Origin: Arachnia rubra
Lineage (GTDB): Bacteria > Actinomycetota > Actinomycetes > Propionibacteriales > Propionibacteriaceae
Assembly: GCF_019973735.1 (NCBI RefSeq)
Contig: NZ_AP024463.1
Location: 62,001 to 126,000 of the forward strand
Direction of reading: 5' to 3'
Length of the DNA stretch: 64,000 bases
A program made the position numbers and the translations under genes. Positions 52,101-60,200 of the stretch are shown one piece after another. Within the stretch, counting starts at the first letter, position 1. Each line of letters begins with the position of its first letter. The notes under the pieces are model-generated. The model had not been told where the DNA came from, did no database searches, and saw only the letters and a program-made list of their open reading frames with translations.

Positions 52101-52782
52101 CGCCCACGCCATCGCGTGGGGTCCCTGGGGCGATCACGGCATGATCGAAGGCGATGGAGTCCGCGAGACCTTGCTGCGCCGGGGCCTCAGGCTCATGGAT
52201 GAGGCGTCGGCGCTCGAGTCCTTCAAGCGCGTGTTGGTCGGTGACGAGCCGTGCCCTGTTGTTGCGTCGATGGATTGGGTCGCCTTCGGTCGGCTGATCC
52301 AGGGGGAGCGGCGTCGTCCTTTCTTTGAGCGTGTGATTCCTGTTGGCGACGAGCCGAGTGCGGCTGCGGCCGATCGGTCTCTCGGCGATGTGTTGCGTGG
52401 GTTACCTGCCAGCGAGCGGGTTGCGCGATGCACGGTGACGATCCGGGAGATCGTTGCCGCCGTCCTGGGGGCCGATGACACTCAGACCTTGAGTCTCTCG
52501 GTGCCCTTCAAGGATCTCGGTTTCGATTCGCTGATGGCGGTCGACCTGCGAGACCAGCTGCGTGTCAAGGCCGGGATCTCCGTCTCCTCCTCAGTGATCT
52601 ACGACTACCCGAATGTCGTCTCGTTGGCCGCTCACGTGCTCCAGCTCCTCGTGCCGGAGGACGAACTGGCCGATGCCACCCCCCGCGGCGCTCTGGCCCT
52701 CGACGATATCCACGACGCCGTCCGCGACGCCTCGACGCCTGAACTCCTGGAACTTATCGACTCGCTGACTTCAAGGAGCTGA
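43114..52782 (+). CDS. Type I polyketide synthase: loading ACP, module 1 and module 2
   Basis: About 3,222 residues from the ATG at 43114 (43123 is also possible). The N-terminal ACP has Ser39 in G-L-T-S-Q-G-A. Module 1: KS (about 95-515, Cys265); AT (619-940) with G-H-S-Q-G-E and V-A-G-H, a pattern linked to ethylmalonyl; a DH-like remnant (about 960-1200) lacking H-x-x-x-G-x-x-x-x-P; KR near 1390-1550 with Ser, Tyr and Asn present and L-V-D (B type); ACP near 1700. Module 2: KS (Cys1933, in D-T-G-C-S-S-S); AT with G-H-S-I-G-E and H-A-F-H (malonyl); KR near 2829-2990 with Trp eight residues before Tyr and no LDD (A type); ACP near 3139; and a C-terminal docking helix. It should add two hydroxylated units. 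The next synthase starts 2 bp after the stop. Confidence 0.93.
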   Translation: MSCMARLEAVLASLRIVLGHTPDAELDPDLTFKAHGLTSQGAVELCELLSRSVDVPVSAAATYDHPTPRRLAEVLVPDEPVAETVAVATDDAHDDPIAIVGMDCRFPGASGTEALWQLVAQERDAVGAFPDDRGWELSGLFDDDPDTPGTSHTCEGGFLADATTFDAGFFGISAREAQAMDPQQRKALETVWHALEAAGIDAHGLQGTRTGVFMGAMPGDYGPDFGAIGPGTGHRLTGTDPSIISGRIAYTLGLTGPAMTVDTACSSSLVAIHLAVNSLRYRETNLALAGGVTVMSTPGMFVELTKLRAVSPRGRCRAFADDADGTGWGEGCGVLVLERLSDARANGHHVLGLVRGTAVNEDGASNGLTAPNGTAQRCVILDALADASLTTNDVDVVEAHGTGTALGDPIEAEAVLATYGADRVGAPVLLGSLKSNIAHSQAAAGVGGVIKMVLAMQHRWVPKTLNADRPSRHVDWASGAVQVANESQPWPLSDHRPRAGVSSFGIGGTNAHVIVEGPSDDAPEPQPGLLPDECAPLLISAPDKIGIERQADKVAKWLRAADVEADALARGLARRAHLAERAALLPGLDPERGLAILAGECPRDGEAAKVLRGSAKPRRRVAFVFPGQGSQWPGMGTRLLSESPLFAAHVDACDAAFRHHLDWSVRDLLASDDSVDWWEEATAQPVLFTMMTGLALLWREAGLEPTAVVGHSQGEVAAAWFAGALTLEEAVAVIAYRSGAWSWLVGHKGAMFSVSLPRPDVEMLLQAVDGEVGIAAVNGRGSVIVSGERQATQAFVASIGDDVKVKPLTTVKVAGHSPVLEPIRSRLADALRDIHPQAPRLVMYSTVTGSLLNRALDAGYWCDNMIGTVDFLGASEAMLEEGIDAFVEISAHPVLGFPLQQTIEATGSNAAVIPTLRRGEGGVAGLAAAFGHGHVNGLDLDWRRVLGDGPSAAPGYAFSSERHWVAPPSPTTLDRILLRTLPRGRAELEWRGEAAMLIDEGVPSIAGRPVVCAATVASLAQAAGSAVGLTRLTRFTVSTLAVPQADGPVTLLAEVDAGEQERACRVSLHCGDDWVELGGGTVAPPQEMPLIASLPPVLEPLPAPTPDEAFVTTSRPTGRLHDCDATWLEVKLPAQPDSLGHTGRVLRAVSWAQAGEHRPAILPIAFDSLESQQPRTDRALVRITCHDDVLCVDAFTPDGQRFLNAAGVVVEDETLWRDRLMRLGEDALWSLTWIPCTVPPSGTMGVVDRDPATGELRLTESNPDSALWTLTSPESIRLDEFAARLAVWGGSAEFDQTALVIATRHATIATAPGGAPDPGAAAVWGLVRAAQAEFPGRFRLLDLDDAVDEADVHRAARTDVSELALVGARLHSPIVTPVKAGMPMPLRRGTVLITGGTGALAALAAEDLVVRAGATNLWLVSRRAEQSDAVTALIQRLEQAGARARAVSCDVSDRAALQMLLEQIPADEPLIGVVHTAGALVDGLLATQDAAAFATAFGAKVEGAKHLDELTRGLGLDFFVLYSSVVGTFGNAGQASYAAANAALDAIAFGRRAAGESATSIAWGLWNTTSGLVAEMRERDVLRFSRRGLLPLEPEVGRILLLQAISSGVPSVVATQIDRTRIAEVAGESGLPQGLRALAPESVSSTGHLSSADRFSQLDAERRLNALRSIVRDVTAGVLADSTPEAIDMDAPFRDLGFDSLMGVELRNHLSQEMGQRLPATLIFDYPRPEAVAQFLDELIGGQPDIDPAPMSESAVPEVTHDGETVAIVAAACRLPGGITSPEQLWEALEEERDLVGPMPTDRGWPKDLHNPQATGRGYSIAGEGGFLDDAAYFDSGFFAISDREAKGMDPQQRLLLQVAWEALERGGIDPHSLKGSPVGVYIGNIGQAYTEGMSDDDELSGYLVTGGSSSILSGRLSYVLGINGPSLSVDTGCSSSLVATHLAVSAIRRGECDMALVGGVTIMATPDLFVEFTRQGGMAPDGRCKAFSDAADGTGWAEGVVVLILERLSEARRLRHRIVGLIRGSAVNQDGASNGLTAPNGASQQAVIRAALADAGLTSADVDLVEAHGTGTVLGDPIEAQAILATYGRDRREPIAIGSLKSNTGHTQGAAGAAGILKVLLSLEHGLMPRTLHCSVPSRHVDWEQGDVRILSQAAPWPAGVRVRRGGVSAFGISGTNAHVIVEEPPAAPVPAPAPAALGASMWPISARTPEALRARAHDLLTSGVVDDDPERVGRGLGLRSNFEERAVIVAEDPEMRREALSALAHGGSHPGLILGTRGVGRTAFIFSGQGTQHPGMGAELGASYPVFARAHAEALEACVAASAGDLAGLVADPTRLGETAVAQPAIFAFEVAAFRLWEFWGIRPDIVAGHSIGEIAAAHCAGVLSLEDAARLVTQRGRLMQELPGGAMLALRRPVDEVEEVLRRFPTLSLAAINGPESVVVAGPTTQVEALAAECPGTRLNVSHAFHSAMMAPMLPAFADVVAGLTFHEPNLACVSATRPGSAETLWTDPQYWVEHVSAPVCFDAAVEVLVDLRVGRILEVGPDAALTPLVRQSRPHLVIVPTVSRRSSETTGIRAAFAGLHNAGHPVDWTVLQGGREQGWADTPTYAFQTRPFWRVPSRLACRTVDGPNHYRTVWQDAVPGRPLTADVLVVAPIEHRELAETWARALDRLGASSTVMTLPASGDLPLDLLEGGTSSRSLLVSLGTLPTGTGARPPINHAAALGRLAAGGRQGRQLVFVTRDAVRSEVCDPDQAAVWGYAKTLGLEIPSCLAAILDVAPDVAADDVARVILGCDGEDQWSLAAQGAFVPRIEACELPAGRGLAASGTVLITGGTGGIGAAIAKEYAQAGALRIALLSRRGPDAPGAQGLAQELQALGCEVEVVSCDVSNRGDLIRAVEDIESHGDAITAVVHTAGTVEFAPIPEVDDAALARMASGKVDGARYLDEIFAGRRLDAFVVCSSVAATWGSGGQAAYASANAWLDGLARRRRARGETAHAIAWGPWGDHGMIEGDGVRETLLRRGLRLMDEASALESFKRVLVGDEPCPVVASMDWVAFGRLIQGERRRPFFERVIPVGDEPSAAAADRSLGDVLRGLPASERVARCTVTIREIVAAVLGADDTQTLSLSVPFKDLGFDSLMAVDLRDQLRVKAGISVSSSVIYDYPNVVSLAAHVLQLLVPEDELADATPRGALALDDIHDAVRDASTPELLELIDSLTSRS

Positions 52783-52784
52783 CC

Positions 52785-55700
52785 ATGAACCAGCCTGATT
52801 CCGCCAAACTCGTGGAGTACCTCCGCAAACTAACCTCCGACCTCGTCGATGCTCGCCGCGAGCTTCAGGTTCTTCGGGGCGAGGATCCTGTGGTCATCGT
52901 CGGTATGGGGTGTCGCTACCCTGGTGGCATCGCCACGCCTGACGGCCTGTGGGAAGCGGTGGCCATGGGGCGGGATCTCGTCGGTGATTTCCCAACTGAC
53001 CGCGGATGGCCTGATTTACCTGAGTGCGAGAACGGCACAGTCCCGCGCTGCGGGGCGTTTCTCGAAGACGCCGCCGGATTCGACAATCGTTTCTTCAAAA
53101 TCTCCGGGCGTGAGGCGTTGGCGATGGACCCCCAACAGCGCATCAGCCTCGAGGTGGCCTGGGAGACGCTCGAATCGGCGGGTGTTGACCCCGTGAACCT
53201 TAAGGGCGCCAAGGTTGGTGTCTACATGGGAGCCACGTCCTTTCAATATGGTGGTGACCCTGTTTTCGCAAACGACGACGTGGCCGGTCATCTTATGGTT
53301 GGCACCGTACCCTCGGTGCTATCCGGACGCATCAGCTATACCCTCGGCGTCCACGGGCCGTCGATCACCCTCGACACCGCCTGCTCGTCGGCGCTCGTCG
53401 CCGTCCATCTGGCAGCGGTGGGGCTACGTAGCGGCGAATGCAATCTGGCCCTGGCGGGTGGGGCTACGGTCATGGCAACCCCTGGAATTTTCGTGGAGTT
53501 CCAGAGACAGGGTGGTTTGTCCAGTGACGGCCGTTGCCGGGCGTTCGCCGACGAGGCTGATGGGACCGGTTGGGGTGAGGCGGTCACCATGGTGGCTCTT
53601 GAGCGGCTGTCTACTGCCCGCGAAGCTGGGCATCCCGTCCTTGCCGTTGTGAAGGGTTCTGCGTGGAACCATGGCGGGGCAGCCAACGGTCTCACGGCGC
53701 CCAATGGGCAGGCCCAGCGGGCCGTCATCCGTGAGGCGATGAAGGCCGCGGGCTTGGGTCCCGACGACATTGATGCCATCGAGGGACACGGCACGGGGAC
53801 CCGGCTCGGCGACCCGGTAGAGGTCAACGCACTCCTCGATGTCTTCCGCACTCGCAGCGCGCCCCTGTGGCTGGGGTCGCTGAAGTCCAACACCGCCCAT
53901 ACGCAAGCGGCCTCTGGGACGGGCGGGCTCATCAAGATGGTTGAGGCGCTGCGCCACGAAACCCTGCCTCGGACTCTCCACGCTGAGCACCCGACCTCTG
54001 AAGCCGATTGGGACGCTGGGAGCGTCCGGCTACTCCAGGAGGAGCAGCCCTGGAAGATGGATCCAGAACGACCCCGCCGCGCGGGTGTGTCCGCGTTCGG
54101 CGTCGGCGGCACCAACGCGCACGTCATTCTCGAGGAGGCACCACCTGCCCCTGAGCGCATCGGTGTTTCAGATGGCACCGGCGTGCTTATGGTGAGTGCG
54201 GCCGGGCCGGAGGCGCTCAACGCAGTGTGTAACCGTTTCGCGGAGGCGGCTGCCGGAATATCCAGCCTGGATGTCGAGACGACGCTGGCCCGCCGGGCCG
54301 CGCTGCCCTCGAGGCTTGCGGTCCTCGCGGAAAACAGCGTCGTCGAGGCTCTGCAAGAGACCGATGGAGAGACTGGCGTTGGGGTTGTCGTCGGATGCGT
54401 TTCCGAAGATCCCCGCCCGGTCATGGTCTTCCCCGGACAAGGCTCGCAATGGCCGGGAATGACCGTGGATCTTCTCGCCGAGGAGCCCAGCTTCGCCGAG
54501 CAGCTCGACGCGTGCGACTGCGCCCTGGCGCCGTACGTCGACTACTCCGTCCGCCAGGTGCTGCTCGCCTCAGCTGAGGATCCGAACGTCCTTGCCCCCG
54601 TGGATGTCGTGCAGCCGGTGCTGTGGGCTGTAATGGTGTCCCTGGCTGCGTTGTGGCGTGCGCACGGCGTCGAGCCCGCAGCCGTCATCGGTCACTCTCA
54701 GGGAGAGATAGCCGCGGCCGTCGTGTCAGGCCACCTGACGCTCGAGGCAGGAGCGCGCCTCGTCGCGCTGCGCAGCCGCCTCTTGCGGCGCATCTCGGGT
54801 AGCGGCGGCATGCTGAGCCTTCTCACCGATGTGCAGCATGCCGAGAAACTTATCCTCCCATGGGCAGACCAGATATCGGTGGCCGTCATTAACGGTCCCG
54901 GTGTCACGGTCGTGGCGGGGGGTCGGGAGCCCCTCGCGTTGGCAGCTGAAGCCGCGGAGCGCTCGGGGATCCGATGCCGGGTCATCGACGTCGACTACGC
55001 CTCTCACTCGCCCCAGGTCGACGAATTGGAGGCCGAGATTCTCGCGGCCGCGCCATCGAGCCCCATCGGCGAACCGATCTGCAGCTGGTACTCCACCGTC
55101 ACTGGTGATCTTGTATGTGAGTCCCTGGCAGCGGACTACTGGTTCGACAACTTGCGCTCGACGGTGCGGCTCGACCTCGCCGTTGAGGCGGCACTGCGCA
55201 ACGGCCACCGTCTTTTCATCGAGGTGAGCCCACATCCGGTGCTGACCTACCCGCTGGACGTTGCTCTCGACGGCAGCGAGGCATACTCGGTGTCGACTCT
55301 GCAGCGGGACCTGCCCGGTGTCGGCACGTTCGTGTGGTCTGCGGCTAACGCGTGGGTGCGCGGCGCTCATGTCGATCGCGACTCGTTGCTGCGACCCGGG
55401 GGTCAGATCGTGTCGCTGCCGCCCTATCCTTTCCAGAACACCCCGTTCTGGTACCAGGCTGTTAGTGCCCCCAACGAATCTATGATGCCCGGGCTGACGG
55501 TGGCGTGGCGGGCTGCCCTGGCGCCGCGAGCTGCCGCGTCAGCGGAGAACACTCTGCTCCTCGGCGACCCCGATGATGAGTTGGCTGCGAAGGTTGCGGC
55601 TCACCTGGGCATCGCGGAGGTCACGCGTCTGAGAGATGCTGATGTGGCTGAGGTCGACCGTGTGATCGTAGTTGCGCCCCTGACTGATGCAGGAACGGCC

Positions 55701-57233
55701 GTTCTGGCCACCACGGATGTCCTGAGGGGCCTCCAGCAGAGCGGTGGCTCCACCACCCTCGCCCTGCTCACGCGCGGCGCCATCGACCGAGAACCCGCCC
55801 AGGCTGCCGTCATGGGATGTGTTGGTTCCTTCGCTGCTGAGGAGCCCGACCGTACCGTCATCGCTGTTGACCTCGACACCGCAGAGGCGCCGTTGGACGC
55901 CGCAGCCGGGTGCCTGATGGGTGACGAGTCCGGCTGCTGGGCGGTCGCAGAGGGTGCGCTGTCGCGGCGCCACCTCGTCGACGAATCACGGCGGGTCAGT
56001 GAGGACACCATCCCCGGTGGAACGACCGTGATCCTGGGCGGGCTTGGTCGGGTCGGGTCAGCGATCGCCCGCGCCTTGGCGGCACGGGATGCTCGCAAGA
56101 TCGTTCTCGTGGCCCGAGGTGAGGCCACCGACCTGCTGGATGACCTGCGGAGCCTAGGGAGCGATGTCACGCTGGTGTGCGGCGACGCGGCGGATCCCGC
56201 CTTGCTGCGCCGAGTCCTGGCCGAAGAGAGCACTCCCGTTGGGCTTGTCGTGCATGCTGCCGGTCACGTCGCCGACGAGCCGATCGCTCGCCTGAGCGCG
56301 GAGGGACTCGCCTCGGTCCTGGACGCCAAGCTGGGCGTGGCTGAGGCGATCGACTCTGTCCTGGAACCTAGCGTCCCTCTGCTCATTACTTCCGGGCTTC
56401 CCGGAACCCTCGGTGTGGCAGGTCAGGCAGCCTGGTCGGCAGCCGCCGCTGCGGTCGATGCCGTGGCCATGCGCCGCGCGGGGCGAGGGGCACCGACCCG
56501 ATCGGTTGCCTTGGGGGGCATCAGTTGGTCCCCAGCTGAGGATGACGTTCTGCGGCGCCTCGGGTTCACGCCATGGACCCTCGACTCAGCTGTCGAAGCC
56601 TTGTTGTCCGCTTTCACTAGTCCGCAAACCCACCAGATCTGGGCGGAACTGAACCCGGCTGCCGTGGCCGCATCCGGCCGTGTCCGTTCCCTTGCGGACC
56701 TCGGACTGAGCGTTTCGACGGACGAGGCCAGCACCGCTGCGCCCCTGATGCTGAACCTGTCCCAGATGCCGCGCGACGAGGCTCATCGTCGTCTTGACTC
56801 CGTAGTGCGGGGTGTCGTGGCCCGTGTCCTCGCCATGGGCGAGGCGGCGGTGGATGATGCCGTCTCGTTCAAGGATCTGGGCCTCGACTCGTTGACCGCG
56901 GTGCAGCTTCGCAATCGACTCGCTGCCGCTGTCGGGCTTCGGCTCCCTGTCACCGTGGCTTTCGACCATCCGACGCCCGCCCTGCTGACCACCTACCTGC
57001 TCGACCTCCTGGTGCCGATCGTCGACGACGGTTCGGAGCTGGAGGACCTCGTGGATCACCTGGAACACCTCCTAGGCGACATGGATTCCAGCAATACCGC
57101 GAGGCAGGCCGCTCTCGTCCGACTGCGCACGCTGTTGACGGCCTGGACTGCCCGAGACGATGGCACCACCCACCTGCCCACCACTGATGAGGACCTGTTC
57201 GCGGCGCTCGACGCGGAATTGGGGAGCATCTGA
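52785..57233 (+). CDS. Type I polyketide synthase module 3 (KS-AT-inactive KR-ACP)
   Basis: Protein of 1,482 residues. The docking coiled coil is at 1-34, KS about 36-452 with Cys200 (D-T-A-C-S-S-A), and AT about 546-850 with G-H-S-Q-G-E and Y-A-S-H near 737, which indicates methylmalonyl. The KR is present but should be dead: the NADPH motif reads L-G-G-L-G-R-V-G, and the catalytic Tyr position near 1216 is Trp (Q-A-A-W-S-A-A). The beta-keto group should remain. ACP has Ser near 1369 in G-L-D-S-L, then a C-terminal docking region with an acidic helix. AAGGAG precedes the ATG, which lies 2 bp after the previous stop. Confidence 0.94.
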   Translation: MNQPDSAKLVEYLRKLTSDLVDARRELQVLRGEDPVVIVGMGCRYPGGIATPDGLWEAVAMGRDLVGDFPTDRGWPDLPECENGTVPRCGAFLEDAAGFDNRFFKISGREALAMDPQQRISLEVAWETLESAGVDPVNLKGAKVGVYMGATSFQYGGDPVFANDDVAGHLMVGTVPSVLSGRISYTLGVHGPSITLDTACSSALVAVHLAAVGLRSGECNLALAGGATVMATPGIFVEFQRQGGLSSDGRCRAFADEADGTGWGEAVTMVALERLSTAREAGHPVLAVVKGSAWNHGGAANGLTAPNGQAQRAVIREAMKAAGLGPDDIDAIEGHGTGTRLGDPVEVNALLDVFRTRSAPLWLGSLKSNTAHTQAASGTGGLIKMVEALRHETLPRTLHAEHPTSEADWDAGSVRLLQEEQPWKMDPERPRRAGVSAFGVGGTNAHVILEEAPPAPERIGVSDGTGVLMVSAAGPEALNAVCNRFAEAAAGISSLDVETTLARRAALPSRLAVLAENSVVEALQETDGETGVGVVVGCVSEDPRPVMVFPGQGSQWPGMTVDLLAEEPSFAEQLDACDCALAPYVDYSVRQVLLASAEDPNVLAPVDVVQPVLWAVMVSLAALWRAHGVEPAAVIGHSQGEIAAAVVSGHLTLEAGARLVALRSRLLRRISGSGGMLSLLTDVQHAEKLILPWADQISVAVINGPGVTVVAGGREPLALAAEAAERSGIRCRVIDVDYASHSPQVDELEAEILAAAPSSPIGEPICSWYSTVTGDLVCESLAADYWFDNLRSTVRLDLAVEAALRNGHRLFIEVSPHPVLTYPLDVALDGSEAYSVSTLQRDLPGVGTFVWSAANAWVRGAHVDRDSLLRPGGQIVSLPPYPFQNTPFWYQAVSAPNESMMPGLTVAWRAALAPRAAASAENTLLLGDPDDELAAKVAAHLGIAEVTRLRDADVAEVDRVIVVAPLTDAGTAVLATTDVLRGLQQSGGSTTLALLTRGAIDREPAQAAVMGCVGSFAAEEPDRTVIAVDLDTAEAPLDAAAGCLMGDESGCWAVAEGALSRRHLVDESRRVSEDTIPGGTTVILGGLGRVGSAIARALAARDARKIVLVARGEATDLLDDLRSLGSDVTLVCGDAADPALLRRVLAEESTPVGLVVHAAGHVADEPIARLSAEGLASVLDAKLGVAEAIDSVLEPSVPLLITSGLPGTLGVAGQAAWSAAAAAVDAVAMRRAGRGAPTRSVALGGISWSPAEDDVLRRLGFTPWTLDSAVEALLSAFTSPQTHQIWAELNPAAVAASGRVRSLADLGLSVSTDEASTAAPLMLNLSQMPRDEAHRRLDSVVRGVVARVLAMGEAAVDDAVSFKDLGLDSLTAVQLRNRLAAAVGLRLPVTVAFDHPTPALLTTYLLDLLVPIVDDGSELEDLVDHLEHLLGDMDSSNTARQAALVRLRTLLTAWTARDDGTTHLPTTDEDLFAALDAELGSI

Positions 57234-57252
57234 CACCCACGAGGAGCGATTC

Positions 57253-60200
57253 ATGACTGACCGGCACGCCACTGACACTGAGACCAAGCTGCGAGCTTAT
57301 CTGGAAAGGGCCATGGGCGACCTGAAAGCGACCCGAGCCGCCTTGGCCGACCGGGAGCGCCGAGACTCGGAGCCCGTCGCCATCATCTCTATGGCCTGTC
57401 GCCTGCCCGAGGGCCTCGACACCCCGGAGGCGTTCTGGGAGGCACTTGTGGATGGACGCGATCTTATGGGCAGCATGCCGAGTGACCGGGGCTGGAGCCC
57501 GTCCGCCCTGTTCGATCCCAGTGGTGAACGGCCTTTCAGCACCTACACCACGGCGGGATCCTTCCTGCAGGATGTTGCCGGATTCGATGCTGAGTTTTTC
57601 GGCATCTCTCCTCGTGAGGCCGCGGCGATGGATCCGCAGCAGCGTCTCCTCCTCGAAGTCACCTGGGAGGCGATTGAGCGGGCGAGGATCGCCCCGTCGG
57701 CGCTGCGAGGCAGCGACACGGGCATCTTCCTGGGAGCCACGACGTTCGACTACGGACGCATGATCCATGATTTCCCGGCTGATGCTGAAGGCAACCTCAT
57801 GCTCGGGCGGTCTGGGGCCGTCGCCGCAGGACGGATCTCCTACCTGATGGACTGGCATGGGCCTGCCGTCACCCTTGACACCATGTGTTCGTCGTCGCTG
57901 GTGGCGCTGCACGAGGCCTGCACAGCGCTGCGCTCTGGGGACTGCGAGATGGCTGTCGTGGCTGGCACCGCGGTGCTGTCGACGCCCGAGGGCTACACTG
58001 AGTTCAGCCGCCAGCGTGGCCTAGCCCGGGACGGCCGCTGCAAGGCCTTCTCTGACGACGCGGACGGTACCGGTTGGGCGGAGGCCGTCGGAGTTGTCGT
58101 TGCCGAGCGGCTCAGCGACGCGCTGAGTAAAGGCCACCCAGTGCTCGCTGTGGTCCGCGGCAGCGCCGTCAACCAGGATGGGGCCTCCAACGGTCTCACT
58201 GCGCCCAGCGGACCGGCTCAGGAGCGTCTCATCCGCAAGGCCCTCAAAGCTGCGCGGCTCGACGCCGCTCGTATCGACATGATCGAGGCCCACGGGACGG
58301 GCACCTTGCTCGGTGACCCCATCGAAGCCCAGGCGCTTCTCAGTACCTACGGTTCCCAGCGCGCGGCGGGCAAGCCCGCGTGGCTAGGTTCCTCGAAGTC
58401 GAACCTGGGGCATGCAGCCTCCGCTGCGGGCGTCATCGGCGTCATCAAGGTGGTCATGGCGATGCGTCATCGACTCATGCCCCGCACCATCCACGTCTCC
58501 CAGCCGACCACTAAGGTCGACTGGTCTGCCGGGGGGGTTGAGCTCCTTACCGAGAACCGCTCGTGGCTGACCGATGGCGCCCCTCGCCGCGCTGCGGTGA
58601 GCGCCTTCGGAGCCAGCGGCACCAACGCCCACGTCATCCTCGAGGAGGCGGATGCGCCGGCGAAGGAGTTCACGGATCGGCCGAAGGAGGTTTTAGGCCA
58701 CATCCTGAGCCTCAGCGGACGCTCCGAACCAGCCCTACGGACGCAGGCTGAGCGGCTGGCCGCGCTGGTACGGTCCGGTGCTGCCTGTGCCGATGTGGCG
58801 GCTTCGCTATCGGCCTCTCGTGCACGCATGACCAACAATGCCTCCGTGACTGGCCAGGACACCGACGGGGTACTCGAGGCGCTCGACGCCCTGGCTCAGG
58901 GGCTTCCTAGTCGGAACGTGAACCTCGGACGTACGCTGCGCCCGCGGCCGCGCATCGCCTTTGTCTTTCCCGGGCAGGGATCGCAGTGGATGGGCATGGC
59001 CCGCGGCCTGCTCGCCTCCTCACCGGCGTTCGAGCGCGAAATGCAGCGCTGCGACCGGGTGGTGCGGGCCGCCGTCGGTTGGTCGGTGCTCGACCTCATC
59101 AGCAGCGACGATGACGCCTGGCTCCACCACGTCGACCGGGTCCAGATCTCCCTATTTACCGTCATGGTCTCGCTCGCGGGCCTCTGGGGCGCGGTTGGCG
59201 TGCACCCGGATGTGGTGGTCGGGCACAGTCAAGGCGAGATCGCAGCCGCCGTTGTGGCTGGCGCGATCACCCTGGATGAGGGTGTGCGGATCGTCCAAGA
59301 ACGTTGCGTCGCCATCAGCCAACTGATGCCCGGTGGTGGGATGCTAGCGATCGCCGCCCCTGCTGACGAGCTGCGGGACCGGCTGGGCGAGCCGCGCTGG
59401 GAGGGGCTGTACCTTGCCGTGGACAACGGTCCCAGCTCCTGTGTTGTCGCCGGCGATTTCGGGAAGCTCCAGAGTTTCATCGTCGACCTCGACCAAGCGG
59501 GTATCTGGTCCCGCGCCGTGCAGGTCGATTATGCGTCGCACACCCCGGCCATGCGCAGCTTGTCCGATCGACTCGCGGCCGCCCTCGAATGGGTCAGCCC
59601 GACGAGCTGCGAGATCGCCTTCCATTCGTGCGTCACCGCTGCCCGCCAAGAAGGATCGTCCCTCGATGCCAGCTATTGGGTGTCCAACCTGTGTGAGCCG
59701 GTGCGTTTCGGCGAGACCGTCGCGCGCCTGATGGACGATGGGCCCGTTGTCTTCGTGGAAGTGAGCCCCCACCCCGTGCTCTGTGAAGCTCTCGAGGGCA
59801 TCATCGGTGATCGGGTAGGTGAGGCTGTCCCCAGCCTGCATCGCGGCGAGGGCGATGCCGACGACTTCCTGAGGTCTGTTGGGCGGCTTACCTGCACCGG
59901 CCTCGAGGTCGATTGGTCGGCTCTCACCGGTCCGGCGAAGCTGGTCGATCTCCCCACCTATGCTTTCCAACATCAACATTATTGGCTGATGCCCGATCAC
60001 AGCGTGCGTCGCTCCGGTGCCCCCGCCCAAGAACTCCGCTACGGGGTGACGTGGCGGCCGACCTGCGTCGTCGACTCAGCTGAAGGGGACTGGATCATCG
60101 TCACCGACGCCCGTCGCGTCGACCGGGCTGAGACGGTGCGTGATGCGCTCGGACGACGTGGTGTCCAGGCCCGAATCCTGCGTGTCGAGGCTGACGAGGT

